In this document: positions 23,401 to 30,008 of the stretch, in pieces
Layout: each line of letters begins with the position of its first letter
Position numbering within the stretch: the stretch's first letter is position 1
Source: Marthasterias glacialis
Taxonomy: Eukaryota > Echinodermata > Asteroidea > Forcipulatida > Asteriidae
Reading direction: 5' to 3'
Assembly: GCA_911728455.2 (NCBI GenBank)
Contig: OU452225.1
Location: 13,366,731 to 13,430,730 of the forward strand
Length of the DNA: 64,000 nt
Translations under genes and position numbers: made by a program
Notes under the pieces: model-generated
Databases searched by the model: none
Seen by the model: only the letters and a program-made list of their open reading frames with translations
Told to the model about the DNA's origin: nothing

Positions 23401-25347
23401 TAGCAAGTTGTCCTTGTGGTTCAAAGTTTATGTTTAACAGATTATAACATCAAGCGAGAAGAAAAACGAAGTGCTTGGAAAGAGCTGACTGATTATGTAA
23501 TAGATCATAAGAGTCCATTACTGCTTTTAAAGTAGTAGGAAAAAATCTTTTATAATCAAAATTAATTACTATTAACTCAAATGTTCTCTAAGCAATAACG
23601 GTCTTAGATTTATTACAGTCACTTTAAAATACATGACAATTCTTAACATTATAAACTGTGATATTCCCTCCTAGATGGTCCTATGGAATCCTTCTCTGGG
23701 AGATTGCAACCTTCGGTATGACAAGACATTTTAGTTTGCACATGTGTTATGTTTTTATGAAGATTTACATGTTATGACAATTAGTTGGGAAAAAAGTATT
23801 GTTTACTACTATTGATAAAAGTTTCAACCACGTCAGTAAACTGGCAAAATAGGGTTGTTTATTACTTGATAGAATAAATAGTATAGAATAAATAGGAGGC
23901 AAAATAACTTTTCTTGCGTTCTGTTGTAGTTTTCAGTGTAAACAATTTAGTTTTATAAATTACTTTGTTATGTAATCTTTAGTTCTATCTTAATAATCAT
24001 CCACATTTAATGTCGATTTAAAATTTTGTTTTCAGGCGGTACACCGTACTCCGGAATACAAACTAGTGTCTTGACGTCAAAGTTGAAGACTGGATATCGT
24101 ATGCCTAAACCAAGCAACTGCGATAATAAGATGTACGTATGGGGTGACGTTATCTAAAGGAATGTTCGCTTTTTGTGACGAACAACGTCAACAACTACTG
24201 TCAGCCGTTTTCGAACAAAAAAAAATGAAGTGGTCAATCAAAATGTTTTGACAAAAAGTGTAAATGTTTTTGCAACCACCACTGAAGTTAACTTAAGACT
24301 CAGGGCGTCTTGTTTCTAAATTCCAGGCTCGAATAAAATATGTAAAGGTATCATCTCTCCCTTGCCAGTTATTCAGACATTACTGACTCATATTCAAAGC
24401 ATACTCAAAAAATAAATAAATAAATAAAAAATAGCCTGTTTGGTATTAAAGAATTGGATTATTCGTAAATTCAGACATAAAAATGATCATTTTAAATATC
24501 GAACCAACCATTGTTATATTGAAGGGGTTTTCAATATGTGGTCTATCTAGCCCTAACGCCAATTCGATTCATAACACGACCTCGTCACATTTCACATTAT
24601 ATTAATATATTACTGGCAGCCACCCTGCCTTTGATATTTAACGCTTTTACAGAAACGGGTGTGGCAGGGTCTTGAACTGTCGCAATAGTTGGGATTTTCA
24701 ACTAAACTTCAACATTACCAGATTATTTCAATTTACAGCTACGACCTGATGCTAAAATGCTGGCAGGAGAAACCAAGCGAGCGACCTCCCTTCAAGAAAA
24801 TCGTGTCTGTTCTTACCACAATGACCGAGAACCAAGATGATCAGGTACTATTACCATTATGGTATTGTTGTACAAACGTATATTCAAGCGCATTACAAAG
24901 AAGTCTACTTGAAAATCAGTTATCGACGAGTTAATAAAGTACGCTCCACGTAATGTACAATCATCAACAAGTGGTGTTTTTGTCAACTGATGGGGGGGGG
25001 GGGGGGGAATTTAGGATATGCGGATACGTTTTTCAAGGGCCTCTGCAGAAATCAACATAATCTGACATGATTGAGTATGCAACTTGTCAATTTAATCTAG
25101 CAGTAAACAATTAGTTCAAAAAGCATCTTTGAATTCGGAGCTTACTCATAAAATTCTTGAAAAAACCCCAATATATATTCATATAATATAAGAATACAAA
25201 CAAACAAAAAACAAACAAATAACAAAAACAGAATTTATGAACATATAAAAACACATTTTTGTTAATTCACAGATATACATGAGCCTTCTTCCGAGGTCGG
25301 AGGAGCACAAGTATGAGAACATAAACCCAGAGTTTGATGACAACTAG
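5305..25347 (+). CDS. Tie/TEK-like receptor tyrosine kinase with six HYR domains (whole gene, 25 exons)
   Basis: Spliced gene assembled from splice sites and phase: 4,671 nt of coding exons, 1,556 residues. It is a single-pass membrane receptor kinase. Evidence for the Tie family: the first Ig ends in YCEG..(S/N)G.T.R as Tie Ig1 does; the second EGF carries LPDPYG; the FN3 carries GDGPI..K and REGRGGEG; the kinase has [19 protein letters not shown] followed by a single activation-loop tyrosine, TTKSDVWSYG, GYR..KP.NC and YDLM..CW. In vertebrates Tie kinases bind angiopoietins or modulate that signalling; the ligand here is unknown. All exons from the first Ig to the FN3 are symmetric phase 1-1, which permits cassette duplication. 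Differences from vertebrate Tie: six HYR plus an extra EGF sit between EGF3 and Ig3, one FN3 is present instead of three, and the juxtamembrane is tyrosine-rich. The ATG at 5305 is chosen because it aligns with the paralog start at 33013; an in-frame ATG at 5296 is possible. UTRs are not defined. Confidence 0.88.
5939..6262 (+). CDS. Tie-like gene 2 exon 2: Ig domain 1
   Basis: 108 codons, phase 1-1, from a CAG acceptor to A|GTAAGC. The Ig-like domain has a first cysteine in FSCFRSS and a second in the GLFYCEG motif, which resembles the end of vertebrate Tie Ig1. It is closely similar to the paralog exon at 33467-33787, including the [10 protein letters not shown] segment. Confidence 0.88.
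6996..7277 (+). CDS. Tie-like gene 2 exon 3: Ig domain 2
   Basis: 94 codons, phase 1-1. The exon starts [20 protein letters not shown] and ends in IRVIVRG. This matches the layout of the atypical, cysteine-poor second Ig of Tie receptors (T-V-D/N-K-G-D/E near the start, LIVRR-like end). No Ig cysteine pair is seen, as expected for this domain type. Confidence 0.85.
8280..8414 (+). CDS. Tie-like gene 2 exon 4: EGF domain 1
   Basis: 45 codons, phase 1-1, donor GTAAAA. The cysteine pattern with [22 protein letters not shown] and PGFNGTNC is a laminin/Tie-type EGF, closely like the first EGF of Tie receptors (WGPEC...NNGVC...CICPPGF). Confidence 0.9.
8540..8745. repeat. Possible hAT-like repeat fragment in intron
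   Basis: It begins CAGTGGCATAGCCAGC, resembling the CAGTGGCGTAGCCAG starts of many invertebrate repeats, followed by a G-rich then C-rich segment. No matching opposite terminus was found. The overlapping reading frames on both strands come from the low-complexity G/C runs. Confidence 0.35.
9190..9510. repeat. Degenerate tandem repeat with GACATC / ATCTCG words
   Basis: About four to five loose copies of a unit of roughly 60-75 bp containing GACATCnTACTTTCAAGATGTCGACATC-type words and AGATAAATTATCTCG. The unit is itself partly palindromic (GATGTCGACATC). It lies in the intron between EGF1 and EGF2. Confidence 0.6.
10351..10500 (+). CDS. Tie-like gene 2 exon 5: EGF domain 2 (Tie signature)
   Basis: 50 codons, phase 1-1, acceptor CGCAG, donor GTAAGA. 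It contains the [11 protein letters not shown] segment, which corresponds to the FCLPDPYGCSC hallmark of the second EGF of vertebrate Tie receptors. This is one of the best single pieces of family evidence in the ectodomain. Confidence 0.92.
10521..10672 (+). pseudogene. Duplicated remnants of the EGF2 exon 3' half inside the intron
   Basis: Directly after exon 5, about 80 bp repeats its 3' half (FGLPDPYG coding region through the ASLDIQ/ISGYSG region) with substitutions. A second, more decayed piece follows near 10613-10672. The copy lacks a donor at the equivalent end (GTAAGA is lost) and has no obvious acceptor, so it should not be spliced in. Confidence 0.75.
10887..11015 (+). CDS. Tie-like gene 2 exon 6: EGF domain 3
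   Basis: 43 codons, phase 1-1. It reads [11 protein letters not shown], then [15 protein letters not shown] and GWSGINCQ, a laminin-type EGF matching the third EGF of Tie receptors (the FYGPDC..CSCNNGEMCDRFQGC..GWQGLQC layout). Confidence 0.9.
12314..12462. mobile_element. piggyBac-type MITE, copy in cassette 1
   Basis: 149 bp bounded by TTAA on both sides, with ends CCCTCCT and GGAGGAGGG. The TTAA target plus CCC...GGG termini is the piggyBac signature. It lies in the intron before HYR1. The cassette duplication copied it to 15662-15810. Confidence 0.65.
12646..12885 (+). CDS. Tie-like gene 2 exon 7: HYR domain 1
   Basis: 80 codons, phase 1-1. It has the hyalin-repeat (HYR) pattern: N-I-x-G-C-P near the start, VTWTEP.ATDASGQ, a SHWPG turn, then [21 protein letters not shown] is an Ig-like fold found in hyalin, sushi-repeat and adhesion proteins. 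Its donor GTAAGA is shared with its duplicate, exon 10. Confidence 0.92.
13501..13752 (+). CDS. Tie-like gene 2 exon 8: HYR domain 2
   Basis: 84 codons, phase 1-1. It reads [17 protein letters not shown], a THQPG turn, [20 protein letters not shown]. The WIEP replaces the usual WTEP. Duplicate of exon 11. Confidence 0.92.
13970..14290 (+). mobile_element. tRNA-derived SINE, copy in cassette 1
   Basis: It has a tRNA-like head with an A box (TGGCGGAGCAGT from about 13979) and a B box (GGTTCGAATTCC from about 14037), followed by a non-tRNA body with CCTTCGGATGGGG, GGTCCGGTGTACTAGG and GAGTAGGGAGATTATCCCGG. This is the layout of a SINE2-type retroposon. Its 3' tail is unclear. It is copied at about 17312-17632. 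Confidence 0.7.
14426..14671 (+). CDS. Tie-like gene 2 exon 9: HYR domain 3
   Basis: 82 codons, phase 1-1. It reads [23 protein letters not shown], a THEPG turn, [20 protein letters not shown]. It is closest to exon 12, its duplicate. Confidence 0.92.
15662..15810. mobile_element. piggyBac-type MITE, copy in cassette 2
   Basis: Duplicate of 12314-12462 with the same 149-bp length and TTAA flanks. It was carried by the cassette duplication, not independently inserted. Confidence 0.62.
15995..16234 (+). CDS. Tie-like gene 2 exon 10: HYR domain 4
   Basis: 80 codons, phase 1-1, nearly identical to exon 7. It has a WTEPTATD motif where exon 7 has WTEPIATD. Confidence 0.92.
16843..17094 (+). CDS. 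Tie-like gene 2 exon 11: HYR domain 5
   Basis: 84 codons, phase 1-1, nearly identical to exon 8. It has VIRTHQSG where exon 8 has VMKTHQPG. Confidence 0.92.
17312..17632 (+). mobile_element. tRNA-derived SINE, copy in cassette 2
   Basis: Same element and position as 13970-14290, with the A box and B box retained. It was duplicated as part of the HYR cassette. Confidence 0.68.
17768..18016 (+). CDS. Tie-like gene 2 exon 12: HYR domain 6
   Basis: 83 codons, phase 1-1, near-copy of exon 9 but with one extra codon giving a CCPDSV start, so an extra, unpaired cysteine. Confidence 0.9.
18905..19057 (+). CDS. Tie-like gene 2 exon 13: EGF domain 4
   Basis: 51 codons, phase 1-1, donor GTAGGT. It reads [19 protein letters not shown], then [13 protein letters not shown] and TNCQT. 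A laminin-type EGF lying after the HYR block; vertebrate Tie has no fourth EGF at this position. Confidence 0.87.
19119..19370 (+). repeat. 126-bp tandem duplication in intron
   Basis: Two almost identical adjacent copies (19119-19244 and 19245-19370), starting GTTTAGTCACATTTTGTC. They are non-coding and look recent. Confidence 0.9.
19385..19600. repeat. AAAAGTTAAAAGT-type low-complexity tandem repeat
   Basis: A-rich irregular array of GTTAAAAGTAAA and ATTACAA words in the intron before Ig3. Confidence 0.7.
19685..19957 (+). CDS. Tie-like gene 2 exon 14: Ig domain 3
   Basis: 91 codons, phase 1-1. Ig cysteines lie in [10 protein letters not shown] and VYCFLSHIG, the position of Tie Ig3 just before the FN3 region. 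It starts GIIELQIS, comparable to the segment after the third EGF in vertebrate Tie. Confidence 0.85.
20238..20621 (+). CDS. Tie-like gene 2 exon 15: FN3 domain and stalk
   Basis: 128 codons, phase 1-1. The FN3 has [23 protein letters not shown] and [24 protein letters not shown] and R-G-GEG match the first FN3 of vertebrate Tie receptors. It is followed by a Thr/Ser-rich stalk ([15 protein letters not shown]). Only one FN3 is present. Confidence 0.88.
20655..20715 (+). mobile_element. LINE 3'-tail fragment (CR1/L2-like)
   Basis: GAAGCGCATTGACATG and AATGCGCTTTATGTAAG resemble the conserved 3' terminus of CR1/L2 LINEs and of SINEs that borrow it. Short relic only. Confidence 0.4.
20987..21162 (+). 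CDS. Tie-like gene 2 exon 16: transmembrane segment
   Basis: 59 codons, phase 1 to 0. About residues 1155-1178 form a hydrophobic helix ([14 protein letters not shown] and on), followed by a basic [10 protein letters not shown] stop-transfer segment. Confidence 0.9.
21426..21708 (+). CDS. Tie-like gene 2 exon 17: juxtamembrane and kinase N-lobe start
   Basis: 94 codons and one base. The juxtamembrane holds four spaced tyrosine motifs: YENAV (1206), YEPVG (1220), YEPVG (1231), YEDVG (1243). The glycine loop GKGQFGEV is at about 1270-1277 and the ATP-binding lysine is in AAIKK (1294). YEN is a Grb2-type pY-x-N motif; the SAYEPV context also fits an ITIM-like pattern (inference). Confidence 0.9.
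21944..22054 (+). CDS. Tie-like gene 2 exon 18: kinase alpha-C region
   Basis: Phase 1-1. It reads [15 protein letters not shown], with the alpha-C glutamate in LEEF, then [14 protein letters not shown], matching HPNIINLLGACEH of Tie kinases. Confidence 0.92.
22218..22381 (+). CDS. Tie-like gene 2 exon 19: kinase hinge and alpha-E
   Basis: Phase 1 to 0. It has [20 protein letters not shown] (hinge and alpha-D), an insert-like segment with [21 protein letters not shown] (alpha-E). The LSS..LL.FA.DVA.GM pattern is Tie-like. Confidence 0.92.
22991..23104 (+). CDS. Tie-like gene 2 exon 20: catalytic loop and DFG
   Basis: 38 codons, phase 0-0. It carries HRDLAARN (catalytic Asp about 1394), DFG (about 1412-1414) and SRGEDIYV with the single activation-loop tyrosine (about 1422), the position of the Tie activation tyrosine. 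All catalytic residues are intact. Donor GTTAAC is weak; phase and paralogous kinases support it. Confidence 0.92.
23202..23272 (+). CDS. Tie-like gene 2 exon 21: activation segment end
   Basis: 71 nt, phase 0 to 2. It encodes [13 protein letters not shown] and TYTTKSDV, the P+1 region and start of alpha-F. Donor GT|GTGAGT is strong. Confidence 0.9.
23675..23715 (+). CDS. Tie-like gene 2 exon 22: 41-nt exon
   Basis: A very short exon encoding [13 protein letters not shown] with split codons at both ends. The reading joins SDV from exon 21 to WSYG, giving the universal kinase motif SDVWSYG. Confidence 0.9.
24036..24132 (+). CDS. Tie-like gene 2 exon 23: kinase alpha-G region
   Basis: 97 nt. 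It encodes [13 protein letters not shown] and [15 protein letters not shown], matching GGTPYCGM and GYRLEKPLNCDDE of Tie kinases. Confidence 0.9.
24739..24844 (+). CDS. Tie-like gene 2 exon 24: kinase alpha-H/I
   Basis: 106 nt. It encodes [18 protein letters not shown] and the end of the kinase domain (IVSVLTTM). The conserved arginine of CW..P..RP is present. Confidence 0.92.
25273..25347 (+). CDS. Tie-like gene 2 exon 25: C-terminal tail
   Basis: 24 codons and TAG, phase 0. The tail holds IYMSLLP and [14 protein letters not shown] is a possible Grb2-type docking site. It has the same length as exon 2271-2345 of the upstream gene. Confidence 0.9.
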   Translation: MYMSLLPRSEEHKYENINPEFDDN

Positions 25348-26109
25348 CTGATGCTCATCTGAGAATCATTGAAACAGGGAATTATTTCAGTCAAATTTGT
25401 AGACAAGTTTTGGGGAAGATTTTAGTACAAGATATAATAACGTTTGTATATGATAGTTGTTTTCATTTTCCTCTTGCAGAGTGTATCATCAGTGCCGGAT
25501 ATAGTCAAATAAAATTAAACCCAAATCGCATTGTATTAATGCATACCAGTACATACCGTACACATTGTAGCAGTTGCATTGCACCCTGTATATCAACACT
25601 AGGTCGAAGTTTTTACTTAAAGTTAAGTTTTATGAAGTAAGCCTAAAAAATATGAATAATGTTGGTTATGCTAATCTGCATTGTTAAGTTATAATATGAC
25701 AACATATTTACAAACATTGTTTTGTTTAATAATTGGTTGTGGCAAATTTCATTCCCAAAATATAATAACGCTGGTCATTGAAGTACATTTCCATTTTCCT
25801 TCTAATAATTATAGAATGTGTCATCGGTATTGGATACTAGTCGAATACAGTTTAACTGAAGTAGCATCTTGTAGTATAGGTCAAGCTACACTAAATCCCA
25901 TGTAAAGCAGTTAAATGCACACTGCAGTGCATTGTAACAGTGCACACTGTTAAAAAACTAAACCATGTTTGAGGTAATTTATTTTTCACTTAAGGGTATA
26001 AGTATTATGAAGAAAGCCTTGAAAAGAAGTTTCGTTGGTTGAGCTGTTACCGTCATTACTGCGATGATTAATTATATGACAACTTTTGTTATAGGCTATT
26101 GTTTTTTAT
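25348..26109 (+). other. 3' UTR/intergenic with a diverged internal duplication
   Basis: After the stop codon, about 25425-25640 and about 25755-25910 are diverged copies (both with ATATAATAACG, TTTTCATTTTCC/TTTCCATTTTCC and G(A/T)GT(A/G)TCATC). A candidate polyadenylation signal AATAAA lies at 25508-25513. No further coding sequence is recognised. Confidence 0.55.
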
Positions 26110-26485
26110 TTCACTAAAAGTTTAGTGTGCGCCTGACAGGCTGCCACGCACACATTTCTCTCTGTTTTTTCTGCACCTTTTTGACTGGACTGCAACCTGT
26201 TTCAGCTTTACTGAATGTTCCAGGTATTTAAACTAACATCCTGGAGTCCACTGGACAAGTTTTTTGAGAGTTTGTGCCTACTCTTTTGTGGGAAAACTGG
26301 AGGACGATGAACGTTTGAATTTTTTTGCAAGCTGACTTCACATGGTACTGCAAACTCCATTGATATGTTCTGTGCATCCAAGGGTGTCTCTCAACAAAAG
26401 GAAGACTCACAATACACCACTTTGGTAACAAAAGGATGTTCTTTCACTCACTATTGTTGGACACAATCAAGTGCTTGTTTGAACA

Positions 26486-28561
26486 ATGGTGCTGTTAAAG
26501 CTGTATCTCCTGCTTGGCCTGTGTGTTGGCATTACCTGTGTGCAAATTGAGTGCTATATCATCAACCATGGTTGCCGAATCAACCCTCTGTACCAATCCA
26601 GCGGTTTCACAAAGACACGTGTGCCTTACTACAGCAATGCTTTGGCCACCTTCAATATTGAGCTACTTTCCTGTGGTGACGTCAGTCCAAATCCCGGCCC
26701 AGAACTGGACTGTAACTCAGACAAACGAAGGTACAGTATTAATCTCTCATCAGTAAACAAGCTTGACAGAACTCAACTTTTCCACATTGGAACGAATGCC
26801 AAGATCAGAGCATTACCCCTTGATCTATGGAGACATTTGAATCAACTCGGGATTAACAGTAAACCCCGTACCCATAGAGGTGTTCGCGGTGGAAGAAGAA
26901 AACAACGAAAAATTAAAGTTTGCTCTGTTGATCGGAACTATCACCCCCCTACCAACAAACCAAATGGAGTTTGTCTCACAAATCTGAGAAACTTGTCTCC
27001 CCACGTTGACTCAAACCTTCATCTCTGCTCCTTAAACGCACAGTCTATCCGCAATAAAATCGTTGACTTTGTTGATTTTGTTCATGAATATAGCCTGGAC
27101 ATCGTTGCAATATCCGAAACCTGGCTGAAACCAGGTGACGACTGGATAATAGCTGAAATAACACCTCCTGGCTACTCGTTTCATCATATTCCTCGACTAC
27201 ACAAAACAGGTGGAGGAGTCGGACTTCTCTACAAGTCATGCCTATCAGTATCCATGAAGTCCGATGTTGGAAAGTTCTCATCATTTGAGTCTATCCATGC
27301 TGAAATAACATGTAATTCAAAATCAATCCGACTTGTAAATATTTATCGCTCTGGAAAGGACAAATCTGGCCATCACGTCAGCATAAGCTCATTCCTTGAT
27401 GAGTTCGAGAACCTGATTGAATTTTACTTGCTCCATTCATCTGAAATTGTTATCACCGGAGATTTCAACATCCATGTTGACAACCCTTCGGACAGTACTT
27501 CCAATCGGTTCAAATCCCTACTATCATCATACGGTCTTGTTCAGCACATCACTGAGCCAACTCATCGAAGTGGTCACTGTTTGGACCTGCTTATCACTCA
27601 TGACGATACGTCACTCATCTCAGATTTAAACATTCATCCTGGACTCTCTGATCATTTTGCCATCATGGCAACTCTTCAGCTTAAAAAGCCTCCCTCGCCA
27701 ACCATGGCTGTGTCCTCCCGTCGGTTAAAGAGCATTGACATTGATCTATTTCGCAAAGGTGTGGCCTCAGCACTTTCTTATATGGACGTAGAAAACACTG
27801 ATCTACCTTCCTGCGTTGAACAATATCAGTCACTTCTCAGTGGTCTGCTTGACGAGCATGCCCCTATGCGAACGCGGACTGTTAAAGTACCAACTTATAG
27901 TCCGTGGTTCAATGAGGAAATTCGTTCAGCTCGACAAAAAAGACGTCAACTTGAGAGGAGATGGCGAACTACAAAGCTGGTTGTCCACAGACAAGATTAC
28001 TGCGTCCACCGACGCATTGTAACTGACTGTATCATTAGAGCTAAGATATCTTATTATTCTTCTAAAGTTATTGGGTGTTCTGGTAATCAGAAAAAGTTGT
28101 TTGGTATTGTTAATCGTTTACTTAACAAGAGCAAAGTTCCTGTCTTACCTACTTCAGATTCTGATGTAGCCCTAGCTTCCGATTTTTCTGAATTTTTTGT
28201 GAACAAAATTGTCACCATACGTAATGAGTTCTCTCCAGCATGTAGTATAAATATTCCCTCTCAAAATGTAGATATGGATACTTATATTAGTCTTACAGAG
28301 TTTGAACCAGCTAGTGAGGCAGAAATAGAAAAATTACTTGCCAAATCCCCATCCATATCCTGTGAGCTTGACCCAGTTCCCACCTCTCTTATAAAAGACT
28401 GCTCTGACGTTCTCATTCCTTTCATTACACATATTGTTAACAAATCCCTTAATTCCGGTGTTTTCCCTAGTAGCCTTAAAACCTCTTATATTCGCCCTCT
28501 CTTAAAAAACGTGGCTTGGATAAGGAGGTGTTCAACAACTACAGACCCATTTCCAACTTGA
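26486..28561 (+). CDS. LINE polyprotein, part 1: signal-like N-terminus, 2A-like motif, endonuclease
   Basis: 691 residues. Residues 1-23 are hydrophobic (MVLLKLYLLLGLCVGITC...). GDVSPNPGP at 64-72 matches the 2A-type D-V-x-x-N-P-G-P core. A basic patch (GVRGGRRKQRKIK) lies near 131-143. The AP-type endonuclease follows: SLNAQSIRNK near 181, SETWL near 209, GDFNIH near 324, SDHFAI near 387. The frame ends early: after RPLLK it shifts at the A6 run 28504-28509 and stops at 28559-28561, before the RT core. Confidence 0.88.
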   Translation: MVLLKLYLLLGLCVGITCVQIECYIINHGCRINPLYQSSGFTKTRVPYYSNALATFNIELLSCGDVSPNPGPELDCNSDKRRYSINLSSVNKLDRTQLFHIGTNAKIRALPLDLWRHLNQLGINSKPRTHRGVRGGRRKQRKIKVCSVDRNYHPPTNKPNGVCLTNLRNLSPHVDSNLHLCSLNAQSIRNKIVDFVDFVHEYSLDIVAISETWLKPGDDWIIAEITPPGYSFHHIPRLHKTGGGVGLLYKSCLSVSMKSDVGKFSSFESIHAEITCNSKSIRLVNIYRSGKDKSGHHVSISSFLDEFENLIEFYLLHSSEIVITGDFNIHVDNPSDSTSNRFKSLLSSYGLVQHITEPTHRSGHCLDLLITHDDTSLISDLNIHPGLSDHFAIMATLQLKKPPSPTMAVSSRRLKSIDIDLFRKGVASALSYMDVENTDLPSCVEQYQSLLSGLLDEHAPMRTRTVKVPTYSPWFNEEIRSARQKRRQLERRWRTTKLVVHRQDYCVHRRIVTDCIIRAKISYYSSKVIGCSGNQKKLFGIVNRLLNKSKVPVLPTSDSDVALASDFSEFFVNKIVTIRNEFSPACSINIPSQNVDMDTYISLTEFEPASEAEIEKLLAKSPSISCELDPVPTSLIKDCSDVLIPFITHIVNKSLNSGVFPSSLKTSYIRPLLKNVAWIRRCSTTTDPFPT
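26675..26701 (+). other. 2A-like ribosome-skipping motif in LINE
   Basis: It encodes GDVSPNPGP. Established knowledge: D-(V/I)-x-x-N-P-G-P motifs act co-translationally in several virus families and in some non-LTR retrotransposons, separating the chain between the final G and P. Here that would release a 71-residue leader with a signal-like start. Activity depends on upstream residues and is not shown by sequence alone. Confidence 0.7.
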
Positions 28562-29541
28562 GTTTTCTAGGTAAAACTATTGAACGCATAGTGTCATCCA
28601 GGTTACATGCTTTCATGCGGGTCAACTATCTTATCGATTCTTTTCAGTCTGCCTATAGACCCAATCATAGTACAGAAACTGCCTTGTTACGCGTTCACAA
28701 TGACATTCTCACTGGTCTTGATCAACAAAAAATTACTGCTCTTATTTTTCTTGATTTGAGCGCAGCATTCGATACTGTGGACCACACCATTCTATTGTCT
28801 CGACTGCGTAACGTCATTGGTTTGAAGGGCCGTGCACTACGATGGTGTAAATCCTACCTGGAATGTAGATCCCAGTGTGTGCGTGTCGGTGATGCCGCAT
28901 CTGAGCCAGTTCAACTTGATTTTTCTGTACCACAGGGCTCGGTTCTTGGCCCTCAGTTGTTCTCTTTATACATTTTTCCTCTCAAAGAAATCATTCAGAG
29001 TCACAACATTCAATATCACATGTATGCCAACGACACACAATTATATGTCTCTTTTAGTCCCTCACAACAACATGCCGAGTCCTGTATCACTCGCATTGAG
29101 GCCTGTATTTGTGAAATTCGTCAATGGATGAACAACAACTTCCTGAAAATCAATGAAAAAAAACCCGAATTCTTGTTGATAGGTTCTCCACAGCAACTTT
29201 CCAAAGTCTCTATTCCATTTATTACTATAGGTGATTCTCGCATCCTGCCAGTCAACCACGCTCGTAACCTTGGTGTAATATTTGACTCCTCCATGTCTTT
29301 CAAAAATCATATTTCCCACACAGTTCGTTCTGCTTCATTCCACATCCGCAACATAGGAAAAATCCGTAAATACCTTGACTGCTCTTCCACTGAACAGATT
29401 GTCCACTCCTTTGTTACGTCTCGTCTCGACATGGGAAATTCACTTTTATTTGGCCTTCCAGATGTTCAACTATCTCGCCTTCAACGTCTTCAAAATATTG
29501 CTGCCCGTGTCGTCACTCTTACAAAAAACACTCTCACATAA
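28516..29541 (+). pseudogene. LINE reverse transcriptase, part 2 (frameshifted; YADD mutated)
   Basis: In frame +2 relative to part 1, it contains NNYRPISNLSFLGK, QSAYRPNHSTETAL, FLDLSAAFDTVDH (motif A, Asp intact) and PQGSVLGP (motif B). Motif C reads YAND at 29023-29034 instead of YADD, replacing a metal-binding aspartate. The frame closes after a second A6 run (29523-29528). Confidence 0.88.
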
Positions 29542-29879
29542 CACCCATCCTTTTAGATCTACACTGGCTTCCAATATCTTACAGAATCATCTACAAACTG
29601 ATGCTAACCGTCTTCAAAGCACTCAATGGGCAAGCACCTACTTACATCCTGGACATGCTCAACATCTATAAACCATCCCGCAACCTTCGATCTGGAAATA
29701 AATATCTTCTTCAAGAAGTCAAATCTCATCGTACCTGGGGGGACAGATCTTTTTCAGTTGCAGCGCCACATCTTTGGAATCAGCTACCTCTTCATGTTAA
29801 AACCTGCGATACAATTCACTCATTCAAGAAATCTCTCAAAACATATCTCATGACTAAAGCTTTTTCTTCTTCAAAATGA
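29541..29879 (+). pseudogene. LINE C-terminal region, part 3
   Basis: It continues in a third frame: LHWLPISYRI and APTYILDML, then the WNQLPLHVK..DTIHSFKKSLKTYL tail typical of CR1/L2 proteins, to a stop at about 29877. Joined to part 2 only by the frameshift near 29523-29528. Confidence 0.85.
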
Positions 29880-29976
29880 TTTTTTCTTTTTCGTCTCTTT
29901 CCCTTCAGCTTTTTCTGTTTTCATTGTAACAGCGCCTTGAGCACCTTTGGTGGATATGTGCGCTTTATAAGACTTC

Positions 29977-30008
<32 letters not shown>

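Larger units (their letters stand above)
26110..30008 (+). mobile_element. CR1/L2-clade LINE retrotransposon, near full length, inactive
   Basis: A non-LTR element with one main reading frame (endonuclease then reverse transcriptase) and a 3' end GCGCCTTGAGCACC...GCGCTTTATAAG followed by (ATT)n, the tail style of CR1/L2 elements. The 5' end near 26110 is estimated; about 375 bp of leader precede the ATG. It lies between Tie-like genes 2 and 3 in the same orientation as them. Confidence 0.85.
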
